Of a stretch of 64,000 nucleotides of DNA, positions 33,941-46,264 are shown piece by piece. Each line of letters starts with the position of its first letter. Position 1 is the first letter of the stretch. The translations under genes were made by a program, and so were the position numbers. Under the pieces are notes generated by a model. The model was not told the DNA's origin. It made no database searches and worked only from the letters and a program-made list of their open reading frames with translations. Origin of the DNA: Ostrinia nubilalis (Eukaryota; Arthropoda; Insecta; Lepidoptera; Crambidae); NCBI RefSeq assembly GCF_963855985.1, contig NC_087104.1:5580001-5644000 (forward strand), written 5' to 3'.

Positions 33941-34698
33941 TGTCAGAAAAATAATAAATGCTACACTTTATTAAGGTACCCTTATACTAGATACCCAGTA
34001 TTGGGAATAGCCAGGTATCCAATATTGAGGTAACTACCTATTTTTACGAAAACCGTTATGAAATTTTTAACCTATTCCAATTATGGAGAAAACGCATTAA
34101 ATATGCTTTAATAACTTTATGTCGGGCTAGTATTTACTATTACTATAAATAAATACATCACTTATCATAGTTTTATTGCCTTCTGAAGACAATATTAAAA
34201 ATAAAATGATGAACGAAAAACGCACTTTAAAATTTGATTGCCAAGTGATGAGAAATATGGCGATGCCGTCGAGGAAACCATCCCTAATATTGGATTGACC
34301 AACTGGTTTTAAATGTTTCATGAATATGGCATTGTTACTTTTTCAGTAATTGAGGTATCCAGTATTGCGCACGTATCCAATATTCGGTTCCGCTCCCCTA
34401 ATTTATTTTTATTCAGTTTTGCCCAACTACAACAAAAGAAGAGTTTTAAACATAGTTTCACTGGATCTGGATCCGGGCTGTCATAGTTGAAATCCTTTGT
34501 AATAAAATGGAGCCACAATATTCAGCCTACGGCTATATTTCAGCGTAAATAAGTGTCGGTCCAGATAAGACAGCACAAAAAACCTTCCACAGGGAAATAT
34601 TTAAAGCGAACAATTGCTGGATTTGTAACGAGTGCCATTGTTTTCGACTGTACAATCCAGCGCTCGTGAAGCTTGTCAGTTATAGTTCGTTTTGGGGT

Positions 34699-34800
34699 TT
34701 CATCATCATCATCATCATCATTTCAGCCATAGGACGTCCACTGCTGAACATAGGCCTCCCCCAATGCTTTCCATGTTGATCGATTGGCAGCGGTTTATTA
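34699..34800 (-). mobile_element. LINE 3' tail, antisense
   Basis: An ATC run is followed by TTTCAGCCATAGGACGTCC, CTGAACATAGGCCTCCCCC and TGATCGATTGGCAGCGG. On the minus strand it reads NRSTWKALGEAYVQQW-like codons and a TGA stop. The seven His codons of the plus frame come from the ATC run. Confidence 0.8.
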
Positions 34801-37176
34801 CAAATTTGGGGTTTATTTTGAATGAAATAGGATCGTTAAAAAGTCGAAACTGTAAAGGTAGAGTTGCTGAAAATAGAAAAATCTGTTCGGTTTTTTGTAT
34901 CGAATTCTGTATCGGGAAATGGGAATTCTCTCTAATTTCAATTACATAGAAAGTTTTCATTCATTTAGCGCTTTGTTTTGGTAAACAAAGACTTCAAAGA
35001 ATGTACGAAGAAAATGAAACAGTCTATTGATGTTCCGCGATAGGAACTTTCGTAATGAATAATGTACTATTGTATTCGTAACTGTATGAAGGCTCACTAC
35101 AAAAGATATTGTAACAATACCATCTAAATAACGTTTTTTCTGTCTTCATACAGAAACGTCAGATACGGGATAAAATCAGAACTGAAGTCTTTCAGCCAAT
35201 AGCTACGTTAGTAGATGTTATACATTTCAAATATGAAGCAAGCTATACGGAAGCTGTGGAACATAATATTAAAAGGTAAAGGAAAAATGGGTTTACGAGA
35301 AGAGACCACGTACCATAGAACGAACCTCTACTTTGAATCTTACTTAGGTATTTTCATCCCTCAAAATTACTTTTTATATGTTTAAAGTAACGTATATGTA
35401 TGTCTTTCTCACATATTTGTCTGATCAATTAATGGTTCTCTAATATCGTAAATTCAATAAAGTTGTTTCATTTAGGCGTGAAAACGATACAAACCAACAA
35501 TCTTATTTGTAATGTTAGTAGGTAAGTAGTGTACTAAATGAGTTTCGCGTGATACAATAATACACTGTGTGGGCGCGTTCTTTTATTGCTTGTACAAATT
35601 GTATCATAATAACATTTTTCCTTTATTTATATTGAAAGTTTCGCAATTTAATCTTTATAATAATTTTGGGTACTAACTTTTTCATATCGCGTCCAAAATA
35701 CCTCAACAATGCGGTCTCGTTGGGAATGCAAAAAGTTTAATTTGTAACAAAAATATTCGCACATTCGAAATTTTCGCAAATTCCCTCAGCGAAAACTAAA
35801 TGCAAACGACAAAATGGCGGGCAAGTTGAATGTTTTACCGGCTTCTGTGGTTGAATTAACTTTGCTCGATGGTGGATTAACTCTTTTATTGGTATCTTTT
35901 ATTCAACAATAAAATGCAAATTGTGGTCATCAGAGATTTACAGTTTTATGGTATCGTTTACCTTTCTCTCAATGCAACTGATAATAATATGTTATTTTCT
36001 TTTAGAAAGAGGTAAAAAACTAAATATTTTGTGCTTGTTTTCTTTTTCGCTTGTCACTTATCCATGTCCCTCGGTTTCTAATGATAAGTGACAATAAAGT
36101 ATCTTATTTAATTGAAATGAAGCACGCTTCACGCTTAGTTAATTATTTACCAAGGTACAAGTTAGCTTAATTCAGTCCAGTTGCTAATGTCAGTCTTTAC
36201 TTAAACTCAACTTGGCAGTAGTAGATTTAGATATCAAAACGATGAAAATTCAACGTTCCGTCATGAATTAGTTACTCAAATAGCGCTTTACGCCAAAAGG
36301 CTTATTTCTGATGAAACCTTTTCGCATAGCTTTGTTTTAGTTGAATATTTTATGTGCCAGAGCTATTGTTGCCTACTTTATTCGACGAATACCTGAGTGG
36401 AAATACGGTGTATAGGAATGTCGGCCATTTTGTGCTACCACGAATTTCAGTAAAAATGCATGTGCATTTTCCAAAAGGTCGTAGTCGCTTTGGGTTAAGA
36501 ATTCACAAGGAATGCTGAATGCGATTTGACTTGCTCAAGAATTTTTACGATTTATAGCGACGGCTTTGTGGATTTTAAAGGCGCTTAGTTTTGATTTTAT
36601 GCAGAAAATGTATGCGGCATAATATTTGGCAGTAATGGAAAAATAAATCATTAATAATTTTATTTGTTTGTTTTAATACTTTTTCTTATAAGGAGGAAGA
36701 AAACATTTTCTTAATATCTACCTACTTTGGAGTAATTCATGATTATACTAAAATTATCGGTATAAGTACAATGATTATTTATTATTCTGTAAAAATAACA
36801 AATTAAAACTAATTTATTTAATAACCCAATGATTATTAATTTCATTTTCATAAAAATTGTTCGACATAAACCCAAAAATACACCGTTGACAATAAAGTTT
36901 CTTAGGAAAAATACCCCAAAGCCACGGAAATTTAATTTTGTGAACAATTATTCGTAATATAATCAAACGAGGTTGAAAGAGTATTTTACAGAGAATACCG
37001 ATATTGTTTTGTTTAACATTTTCCCCATAAACTCTCAATTACAAACACATTTTTCTGGGAAATGAAAATTTTTACAAAGGTTGAATTGAATTTATTATAC
37101 CAAAGCTTTTTTTCTACGTAAAAGTGAATTCGGGTGCACATGGAAATGTCACGTTTATTTAATGAACCCACCTTTA
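34801..37176. other. No recognisable feature
   Basis: AT-rich unique DNA. The frames on the minus strand at 36711-37038 are Ile/Leu/Phe-rich by composition only. Confidence 0.4.
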
Positions 37177-37358
37177 TAAGACCCAGTTTTCACCAAAGCG
37201 GAGTCGAGCGGAGAAGTGTTGGGCCGTTAAATTTTTCTATAGAATTTGACAGGTGCTGTTCGGAGCGGAGAAGAGAAGTGGAAATAATGAAATCTGAATG
37301 GTTACTCATAACAGTTCTCCGCTCTGCGCTGCTCCGCCTTGGTGAAAAACGGGCCTTA
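37177..37358. mobile_element. MITE with TTTTCACCAAAGCGGAG terminus
   Basis: TAAGACCCAGTTTTCACCAA, then GCGGAGTCGAGCGGAGAAG, is matched by the inverse of the right end, GCCTTGGTGAAAAACGGGCC. GGAGCGGAGAAG words recur inside. TAA lies left and TTA right. The overlapping frames on both strands are by-products. Confidence 0.65.
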
Positions 37359-38262
37359 GTTACAACAAAATAAGGTGCATCTTGTTTAGCTTCATGTGCG
37401 TCGTCTATACAGAAACAGGCCACGGTGACGTGACATCGCATATTACAATCACTCCTCGCAGATTGGTTACCGGGTCGCTTATCGCCTCAGTGTGTTCTGA
37501 GCTTAAAGCCTGTAAAAACCTGCTTCTTAAGTACTATTTTCATCTGTCACTCTCTACTAATAGAAGTCTCCTAGACTCTACAGCTTTTTTTCTCTCATTT
37601 CAAGAATCTTAATTCCTTATTAACACTTTGTACCTGGTTACCTGACCACAACCTAGTTCCTAATTTAATAAGCTTACTGTCTTGTGCCGCACAGCCCTCC
37701 TTTCCCAGTTTCCAATTTGGCACTGGAGGGAAATCGATCCTTAACTTCAAACTCCTCTTATGTTCTACTGATTAATATGATAGTTTAACTTTCGCCCGCG
37801 ACAAATTTTGCCTACACTGGTTGGGTTTTTAATTGGAGGTGACGCTGTAGATCCTGGCTACACGGGAGTGCAGCGGCGGGAACGAGAGGTGGAAATAGTC
37901 CCTTCTCTACCAGAGAACAATAGAGAGTAAATGATCCCTGATTAGCCTCTGTTTGTTGTAAAAGTATCTCTAGACTTCAAAGAATAAAGGTAGCCAACAA
38001 TCGCCCTAAACTTTACATAAGATTAAGACTTCTTCTGACTTCAAAACTTCTAAATGAAATGACATCCCACGCATGCGAAGCCACGAGCATTCTCTTTAAA
38101 GTATAATACTGTGTACTTACTCTAACTTGAACCTTGCTGGAAGTTTATGGGAATTTAAACCTTAACTTGGAAGTTACTCGTACTTAACTCTTAAATAATT
38201 TGCTGATTAGTTGTGTCTGCTCTTTAATCTCTGAAAGTTGCTGATATCGTTTACGTCATATA
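37359..38262. other. No recognisable feature
   Basis: No domain is visible in the frame at 37382-37612. No repeat ends were found. Confidence 0.4.
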
Positions 38263-38764
38263 CAGGGTGGAAACGTTAAGTGATCTCACTCAATTATTTC
38301 TAAACTATACAAGATATTGAAAAACTGGTTACTAATCCTGAAAGTGATTCATGAGCTCTTTCAAACGTTACCAATAATAAGTTACAGAATAAACTGGATC
38401 TATCTGAAAATTCAATGTTTCCAGCTTCCATACTAAATGTATGCCAGACACACAATATTAGAAGTGTAATTTTTTTTATTGAATAAAAAATCTTAAAATA
38501 AACTCGTAAATTGTATTCTTATTTAAAATTATTCATGGAAAATATTGGTTTTAGGCTTTACTTGCTATAATATTGTCAAGAGATGAGTGTCATGTATGGA
38601 AGCTGGAAACATTGAATTTTTGGATAGATCTAGTTTATTATTTAACCTTTTATTAATACAGTTTGATAGAGCTCATGAAGCACTTTCAGGATCAGTAACT
38701 AGTTTTTTGATATCTTGTATAGTTTAGAAATAATCGAGTGAGATCACTTATCGTTTCCACCCTG
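38263..38764. mobile_element. 502-bp TA-flanked foldback MITE
   Basis: The termini CAGGGTGGAAACGTTAAGTG and the inverse of TTATCGTTTCCACCCTG begin arms of about 169 bp (38263-38431 and 38596-38764). These end near GTTTCCAGCTTCCATAC. TA is duplicated at 38261-38262 and 38765-38766, which suggests mobilisation by a Tc1/mariner-group transposase. It has no coding content. Confidence 0.8.
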
Positions 38765-39105
38765 TATGTATATTAGCGAGTGAATTTAAAGTAAATCCTC
38801 TGTTAAATACAAAATTAATAAGTACTTGAGATCGAGTTGGCTTTATTTCAGTTTGATAAACTAAGTAATTTTGCAATAAATTGAAAGTAAGTAGGTACCT
38901 TTTTTAAAAATATGTACTTGTTTTCTAGACTTAATTTACGTACCTACTTCAATATAGGCTGGAGCTGCAATACAACTAATTTTAATTTTAATAATTCAAA
39001 GAACAACCTAACTTTTTAACATATTTTAACTCGTACCCTTTAAAATTACAACAAAAGCCTGAAAAAGCTTTTGTTTTCTTTTTACAAATTAAAATTATAC
39101 ACATC

Positions 39106-39197
39106 ATCATCATCATTTCAGACATAAGACGTCCACTGCTGAACATAGGCCTCCCCAAATGCTTTCCATGTTGATCGATTGGCAGCGGCCTGCGTCT
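39106..39197 (-). mobile_element. LINE 3' tail, antisense
   Basis: ATC repeats, TTTCAGACATAAGACGTCC, CTGAACATAGGCCTCCCC, TGTTGATCGATTGGCAGCGG. Same family as 34699-34800. Confidence 0.8.
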
Positions 39198-39815
39198 TAA
39201 AATTATACACGTTTTATGTTTTTATTTAGAGTTATACAGGTGCAAAATATAAAGAAGACTTACCTATGAAACTTGTGTTTCTTTACACTCATATGGCTCA
39301 TGTATTTTGCTCTGAAAGGAGAAAATATACTTTCACAAAAGGCTTTACTTTCTGGGTGATAGAAGTGTCGTAAGATTTTATTTAACGTTTTTAAGTAAAG
39401 ACGGTTTAATATCAAAGTGTATGTTCTAGAAAACAATAAAAAAACTTCGAGTGAAAATAAAAATATAGCTGTAAAAAATTTTTTTCGTCATTATTAACGA
39501 AAAAGAAGTACAAAATGCTACTAATTGCCGTTCATGTTCTCCTCTCGTTACTGAAAAGATTCAATCTTTTCAACGTGAAGCTTAAAATAGGAATTAAAAT
39601 TGGTTTCTCTTGCATTTTTATGTCTTAAATTTCTTTTTATACTTACGTATTCATAGGTAGGCGTGTAACTACCACTACTACGAGTAATTTTCCGTGAATT
39701 TAATAATTATTAAGAATACAAATAAAAATGCTGTAGTTTCTCAGCCTGTTTAGAGCTCTCGATTCTTTATTAAAAATGGACCGTAACTTTAACCTTTTTA
39801 TGTGAATACTCTATA

Positions 39816-40931
39816 CAGTGTGAGTCACGTTAAAGTGTACATATGAAAATAGATGAAACTAGACCTATTTTTATCGACAAAAAAGAGGTCAAAATTTTTT
39901 TGAGATTTTTTTTTAATTTTTTATATAATTTTTTTTCTTCCAATTACTTATTGTAAAGAAAACGTAATAACTTTTAAACTAAGCGGTATATTTTGATAAA
40001 ATAAAAACAGTAATAATGCTAAATAACAGGTGATACTAAAAAAATACATAAAATACACAAAAAAGGCCAACAAATAATAAAAAATGATACTTTTTGAAAA
40101 AAATCTGCTTTTAAATTCGTGTTTTTTTGGTTATTTGGTAAATTTCTCCAAAAAATGCCCCTATAACCGGTGGTTTTTATTACTTTGTATTATTCTCTAT
40201 CGTATTACCTTCGTAAAACCAAAAATCGCATGTCTCTATCCCTATCACAACGTTTGCAATGATCGTTTGAACTAAGCCTCTCCGGGCGCGCCATTCAACG
40301 CTTCGTTAACAACGAAACTGAAAATGGCTCTAGATTTGTAATTTTGATAAAGTCAAGTTAGATTTCAAATAAAAACAAAAGATTTCGAAGTAAAATAAGC
40401 ATTTTAGTTAAAATTAAAATTGTCTCTACCTGTAGCGGAGAATAATGTTGTGGCAGGCCTTTGTTCAAACGATCATAGCAAATGTTGTGGTAGGGATAGA
40501 GACATGCGATTTTTGGTTTTACAAAGATAATACGATAGAAAATAATACAAAGCAATAAAAACCACCTGTTATAGGGGCATTTTTTTGAGAAATTTATCAA
40601 ATAACCAAAAAAACACGAATTTAAAAGCAGATTTTTTTCAAAAAGTAATATTTTTTATTATTTGTTGGCATTGTTTGTGTATTTTATGTATTTTTTTAGT
40701 ATTGCCTGTTATTTAGCATTATTACTGTTTTTATTTTATCAGGATATACCGCTTAGTTTAAAAGTTATTACGTTTTCTTTACAATAAGTAGGTGGAAGAA
40801 AAAAAATTCTATAAAAAATTCTATAAAAAATTAAAAAAAAATCTCAAAAAATTTTTGACCTCTTTTTTGTCGATAAAAATAGGTCTAGTTTCATCTATTT
40901 TCATATGTACACTTTAACGTGACTCACACTG
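39816..40931. mobile_element. 1.1-kb TA-flanked foldback with 460-bp arms
   Basis: The arms 39816-40277 and 40469-40931 are highly similar inverted copies. They begin CAGTGTGAGTCACGTTAAAG and end near GATCGTTTGAAC. The loop is about 190 bp. TA is duplicated at 39814-39815 and 40932-40933. Both arms can be read into similar small frames (with FSKKCPYNRWFLLLCI); the symmetry explains that, and no known protein is implied. The ends and TA target suggest Tc1/mariner-group mobilisation. Confidence 0.8.
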
Positions 40932-40933
40932 TA

Positions 40934-42876
40934 TAATATGCATGCTTATATAGTATTCTGCTGTATTCTATTATTTTCTTAATATTGTTATGCTGCCACT
41001 TTACTCTTCATGTGTGTTAAGTGTATGCAAATAAATGATTTATCTATCTATCTACTCTTGAACGTTTGTGTGGGAGTTTTTAATATGCACGCGTTTAAAT
41101 TACTAACGTTTCCATAAAATTTAACGATTGCAAAACAACATCGGGTCCAGCTGTATCAATTGGGCGTACAGAGAAATGGAAATCCGTTGAAATACGTCCC
41201 GGTATTAGCAAACTACGCGTCCCATTAATTCTGGCCGAGTGTTGTTGACGCGCTTCATCCCGCATAATGACGACCATCCCCATTGTGGGACACGTTTTGG
41301 AATGTGTGATACCGTGTGTGTTTTGTTTGGCGTGAATATTTTAGAAGTGTCAGAGGACGGTAGATCTATTCTCATAGGTAAATAAAATACTGGATACTTA
41401 ACTTTCACATTATATTGCCTCATTTTTAAATACAATTCATCACTTAGCACAAAAATAACTTTAGAGAGCAGACACTTGAGCAATTTTTATAAGATCGTGT
41501 TTTTAAAGCGGAACGGAACCCTAACAAAAAATAAACTACCTAAAACTAATTTGCATTTGGGCACAGTAATAGGTACGTAATATAATCTTCAGGTAGGTAC
41601 CATACTTAGCATTTTTACATATTCATAGTAACCCACAAATCATCTAAAATTCGTACACACGAGTAAATTAACATAAAAATAAAAACGCATTTTAACATAA
41701 AAGGGTGGTAATAAATACATACTCGTACATCAAAAACCTTCAGAATGTTCTGGAAATAGATATAAATTAGACTTAAGTACCTACATATTCATAATTTCCC
41801 ACAAATCATCTAAATTGGCACATATCTTAATATAAATCGCCTTAATAGTAAAATGAGTGGCAATATAGTTAAAAGTTTCAGAATGTTCTGGATACTATGA
41901 CTGAAACATTAATTCTCCGTACTTAAATCTGTGATCTAAAATTCGTAGGTACTTAAATTACCTAACCCAAAACGTTAATGGGTGGTAATTAGCAAAAACC
42001 TTTGAATGTTCTGGAACTTAAAGCTACTAAAAAGGGCTGTAATATAGCAAAAGCTTGAATGTTAAGCTATGACTGATTATAGCAAGCTCCCAGGCTTACC
42101 TTCGGAGTTAATTGTTAAGTACACGAACGATAATGCGGGTAACAAGCCGAAAGACATGAACCTTGCCCTACCCTCTTAACAGTGCAGGGAATACAGAAAG
42201 TACGTTTTATTAATAGCACAGAATAAGTAGGTACTTCTTGTTAATAGTCAGCAATTTGTGTTATGCTTTTAAAAATATGTATAAAAGTTTAAAAACATAT
42301 GTATAAGACCATTTACAAGAATGCAACAACTTTTGTCTCTACTCAAACTTAATCGAGTAAGAGCCATTTAATCACCTTCTATGATTTACTTCAAAATAAT
42401 TATTTAGCGAGAGCTTGAGCTTGGAAAAAAGTACTTTGATTTGGCTGTTTTATTTATACACAGTAAGGGTGTACCTACATATTACGATCGATATTAAGCA
42501 GAGTAAACGTGGAATGCATACTTACATACCATTACCTACTCTAAACATAACATCGTTAGCTTTCTGTATAGAAACCGCTATAAATTCCTAAACGTCTTTT
42601 GTAGTGGGCAGTGATAAAGAAAGAAAGAAAGAAAAAAAAAGTTTATTTATACTTAGTTCGAAAGTTTGACTCTTTTGATCAAAAAGTCCTAAGTTCGATT
42701 TTCAGATAATGCATAAAAATGGACGAAACCTTTTTCTAATTTATCCCGGTTTGGTAAGGACATGTCAAAGCATAAAACATACATATTCTCATTCCATAAT
42801 TTACAGATAGTGTAGCGTGGGCGAGACGACTACTATCAAAAATAAAATCAGTACACTGCGGTTGTGTATTGGGGGC
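40934..42876. other. No gene; one dispersed repeat fragment
   Basis: A retroposon-like tail, GTGTATGCAAATAAATGATT, lies at 41020-41050. Positions 41361-41441 are the inverse of 1069-1147. Around 41095-41340 the DNA is GC-richer and has overlapping minus frames of 62 and 92 codons without recognised domains. An AAAG run lies at 42618-42640. Confidence 0.4.
41361..41441 (-). repeat. Fragment of a dispersed repeat (copy 2)
   Basis: Inverse of 1069-1147. Confidence 0.55.
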
Positions 42877-43101
42877 TTAAGAGCCATTTCACAAAAATAT
42901 TCCGCGCGAATTTAGGTAAAAGCTGTCAACGCAACGTCAAAAGAGTAAAAAGAACGCTGAAATGGACAAAAAAATCTTGAGCCGTGACCGTATTAAGACT
43001 TGATTTAAGTTATTAATTTTAAGGTAGAATGAGGTATTCAAACTTGATTAATTAATTTAAATTTTTAATAGAGTTTATTAAGTCTTTTATATTTCGATTC
43101 A

Positions 43102-43340
43102 TAATGAAACACGAATAGGTATAATATGTAAAATATATATTAAGTACAAAATAAAGACAGTCACATAGTGAAAAATAAATCTGCCCCCTTACAGCTCCAT
43201 CATCGGACCCTGGATACGAATAATGAAACACGAATAGGTATAATATGTAAAATATATTAAGTACAAAATAAAGACAGTCACATAGTGAAAAAAAAAATCT
43301 GCCCCCTTACAGCTCCATCATCGGACCCTGGATACGAAAT
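43102..43340. repeat. 119-bp tandem duplication in composite copy 1
   Basis: TAATGAAACACGAATAGGTA, to CATCGGACCCTGGATACGAA, occurs twice in a row with period 119. Copy 2 of the composite has this stretch once, so the duplication arose after copying. Confidence 0.85.
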
Positions 43341-43448
43341 ATTCGTCAAGGCGAATCACACAAGCCCAAACTCCATAGGGTTCTATTGTTTTGTTACGGA
43401 GGAAGCCATTGCATAATAATTCATCTTACTATCTTACTTTTTACTAGT

Positions 43449-43875
43449 CTTACTAATATTATAAATACGAAAGTTTGTGTGAATGTCTGGATGTTTGTTA
43501 CACTTTCACGCAAAAACTACTGAACAGATTTTGATGAAACTTTACAGTACAGTACAGCAGTACTAGGCAGTCTGTGTTCAACTATCACTCGGGTCGGACG
43601 TTCCTATCGCAAGACCTTTGGTTCACTCAGTTCCGATACGACTCTAGTGCTGTGTGTAATTATTTTCGTGAATACACTGAGTTTATTAATTTCTACGAGT
43701 GGATTTCATTTTGCCTGAGACCTACGCCATGAACCCTGAACCAGAAGACCCTGTCGCCAGCGACAGCGACGCTCATCCATCCCTGGCGTCGACCAGAATA
43801 ACAATGTATAGGCTATAATTTATGACGATCTGTGACAAACTAAATTTCAAGCGGGTGAAGCCGCGGGCAATACTA
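43449..43875 (+). mobile_element. Helitron-like element inside composite copy 1
   Basis: The 5' part TCTTACTAATATTATAAATA, CGAAAGTTTGTGTGAATGTC and AGATTTTGATGAAAC, and the 3' part AAGCGGGTGAAGCCGCGGGC followed by AATACTAC, resemble short lepidopteran Helitrons. The expected CTAG is CTAC. A foreign segment of about 245 bp interrupts it near 43548-43793. The same arrangement, inverted, is in copy 2. Confidence 0.55.
43548..43793 (+). other. Foreign segment inside the Helitron-like element
   Basis: The segment starts near GCAGTACTAGGCAGTCTGTG, runs through CGGGTCGGACGTTCC and ends near CATCCCTGGCGTCGAC. It contains the start of a small frame (ATG at 43729) reading MNPEPEDPVASDSD, which stops 29 codons later in Helitron sequence. 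The GC content and leader-like layout differ from the flanks. It could be the leader and first codons of a retroelement or of a captured gene; I cannot tell which. Confidence 0.35.
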
Positions 43876-43886
43876 CATATTTCATA

Positions 43887-45287
43887 CTAGCTTTTTGCCC
43901 GCGACTTCTTCTGCGATGAAGTGGAAAATGGTTCTAATAGAATTAAAATATTCTAAGAAAATTAATTTTGTTAAATGATTATATTTTTTGATATAAAATC
44001 TACACATCATTATGTTTAAATATTTGAATACTTACAAAATTATGAGATCTTTCTGAAACAAAATTAAAACACTACACCTGCCGCAGATTTCTTTGTAAAC
44101 AATGTTTTTTTGTTTTTCCTTCAGGTGCTAAAATCACCAGGCTATTGTGTGCGCATACTCTGGAGTATTCCACATACAACTGGTCGTCGGAGAAGCATAG
44201 ATTTCCATTAAGTCTACTCCCGCTACCATATGGAACTCCGCTAAAACTCGTGAGGGCGCCAACACTTGCTTTTGTATCGAATATTAGTATGAGCAGCTGC
44301 GCACGCGGTTGCCCGTTGCAGGCTCTATGCAACCACACTATTTTAAACCGTGGTCCCTAAGCATGAGATGGGAAACTGCACTCTCTTGAATTCTCTTGAA
44401 TTTGATGGTGTTAGGGGAATCCTAGGAATGAATACAGACTTTCCAATGGAATCTCCTCATCAATATTGCGAAATTGCGAGTTGCAATGCAATGTTACGTT
44501 TTCACTTGTTATTTTATTGTAATCTGACCTTGATTTTTCAAACACGTGTCAAAATAAAAAAAATAATTTAAATCAAAAGTACTAAGGAATATTTCATTGA
44601 TATCAACTTCAGACGGACAGATCACAGAAACTAAAGGGAAATGTGACAAGGGACAAATTGGAACATATTGCTTGTGAAAGCAATGATGACAGTAGCGACG
44701 TCATTATGTAAACAGTTTATATTGCTTGCATAGTACTAAAGATTATTCGAACGTTGAATACTGATACCGCAATGGATAATGAGCTGAGCACATAATTTGA
44801 TTTCTTTGTGTGTGTGAATTTCTAATACGACACTGAGTTTCGAACTCAGCGCATTACTTAGCATCTCTCTATATTTCTATGGAACCAAGTTATCTCCAAA
44901 ATAACATTCCACACCTTTTTAACCTAGTCAGGTAATAATTTTAATAAAATACGAAGCACGTCATCTATCAATAGGATATTATGTATATTTTAGAAGTGAA
45001 TAAATTATGCATAAAATATAAACACTTTAGAAGTTTAGTTAAATCGTAGAATTTCTGAAAAACAAGTACTAAAATCGCACTGAAAAAAAAAGTATTAATA
45101 TGTTATCTAATTTATTTATTAAACGTCGAATTTTATCAAAGATTTTGGACTAAAGTTTTTGAAAATATTTTATAGCCTACATAGAAAAAAATTAGGATTC
45201 TAAATCGTGAAAGAAATTTTTTTCGGAGCCTATTGCCTCCAAACAAACAAACAAACAATTAAATCTTTCCTCTTTTATTAGTATAGA
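43887..45287 (-). mobile_element. Helitron with helicase remnant, in composite copy 1
   Basis: On the minus strand it begins TCTATACTAATAAAAGAGG and ends AGTCGCGGGCAAAAAGCTAG, flanked by A and T. These are classical Helitron boundaries. Length is 1401 bp. A decayed C-terminal helicase lies near the CTAG end on the same strand (44072-44450), as expected for a RepHel-encoding element. The Rep nuclease and most of the helicase are missing. Confidence 0.8.
44040..44450 (-). pseudogene. Helitron helicase C-terminal remnant
   Basis: Helitron RepHel proteins end in a PIF1-type superfamily 1B helicase. Its last motifs are a FxIPRIP.xP block, an INKSQGQ-like block and CFSHGQLYVACSRV followed by LxVYAPEGKTKN. 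Read on the minus strand this segment gives SPNTIKFKRI (for the IPRIP/FKR block), a decayed NGQPRAQLL, and CFSDDQLYVEYSRV followed by LAPEGKTK. The order and spacing match the family. Several stops and frameshifts are present, including one after GKTK. The Rep domain and helicase motifs I-IV are absent, so no activity is expected. The same remnant is in composite copy 2. Confidence 0.75.
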
Positions 45288-46264
45288 TTTAACAACAAAA
45301 CAAAACGCTTCTCTTTCTTCTTCACGAAACAAAACTCAAAGCGGATAAATAAATAAACAAATCTTTGGACAATTTCACAGCGCCATCTAGTCCAAAAGTA
45401 GGCAACCAATATGCTTGTGTTAAGGGTGCTATCATAATGGATATACTTTTTTATAATTTATTTATTAAATTAAATACATGGTACCTACATATTATACATA
45501 GTTACACCCAGATCCGTCAAAGAAATTAAAATTCATCATTTCAATTTCTGCTCGGCCGGTCGACTCGAAACAGCCTCTCGGCATAGTATCAAATGTATTT
45601 GGTCGCCGTACAAATCACCGCTTTACGACACGAACGCACGTAAACGTCACGGCGGGAAAAATGACACAGGTCTTGCCTTGACGGGCGCTCGCGCCATACT
45701 AATCGATGTCGGCTTGCGCATTGTAATTTATACTGATATTCACATCAATATTTTGACAAAGTGGTTACTAATATTTAAACAATAACTGTAGAAATTAATT
45801 CTACAATGAATATTCTTTATTTTGGGATACTTTTATTGCAGTTATTGCTGTGTTTTTAAACCAAAAACCACGATCAAAATGTGACGTTAATCTTCAAATT
45901 TGCCAAATTATTTTTAGATTTTACTCAATAATGGTAATGAAATTCAAGAATCTATTTCATTAATGGACTACAAGAATATATGTCCGATGATTACTATATA
46001 TTTTTAAGCTTATTATATGAGCATAAATAATAGATACAGGACTTTGAAAATGAGTCTGCGGCAATTTTTTCGTAAAATGGTTGTGGGAGATGGGGCACTG
46101 TGAATTAAGCAAAAGAGTTTTAGTAAATCCGTTTCATTAATGGTCAACAACAAGGATTGACCTATCTTTCGCAGTTATTAAATAATCACTGGGTGTTGTT
46201 TAAGATAGTAATTCATGCTTCCAAAATCTTAGAAATTCGCACGAAAATGTAAAATGGCTCTTAA

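Larger units (their letters stand above)
33300..34398 (-). mobile_element. pogo-like DNA transposon, internally deleted
   Basis: The ends GGGGAGAAGTACCACATACT and the inverse of GGTTCCGCTCCCC are flanked by TA on both sides (33298-33299 and 34399-34400). Near both ends, words like GGTATCCAATATTG and ATACCCAGTATTGGG recur several times as subterminal repeats. A short transposase remnant lies on the minus strand (33680-33940). A LINE tail has inserted at 33566-33632. The 1.1-kb length is about half of an intact pogo/Tigger element, so most of the transposase is missing. Confidence 0.65.
42877..46264 (+). mobile_element. TTAA-flanked composite transposon, copy 1
   Basis: The body 42881-46260 (3380 bp) lies between TTAA at 42877-42880 and 46261-46264. 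The terminal inverted repeats are GAGCCATTTCACAAAAATAT and GAGCCATTTTACATTTTCG, continuing to GCGAATTT on both sides. The four-base TTAA target is the hallmark of the piggyBac superfamily, though the terminus is not the usual CCC start. Nested inside are a Helitron (43887-45287, minus) and a Helitron-like element (43449-43875, plus). No transposase for TTAA insertion is visible, so it was moved in trans. Copy 2 at 53644-57406 is inverted. Confidence 0.8.

Noticed and set aside
34692..34949. Frame with a run of seven histidines
   Set aside because: The run comes from ATC repeats at the LINE tail; the frame is on the wrong strand of that LINE.
37134..37441. Two overlapping frames of about 80 codons on both strands
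   Set aside because: They run through the inverted termini of a MITE.
40084..40600. Two similar proteins encoded on opposite strands (FSKKCPYNRWFLLLCI)
   Set aside because: The similarity follows from the inverted arms of the foldback element; there is no known domain.
44072..44571. Open frames of 71-88 codons on both strands, repeated at 55776-56256
   Set aside because: They are shadows and fragments of the Helitron helicase remnant; only the frame with CFSDDQLYVEYSRV has meaning, and it is a pseudogene.
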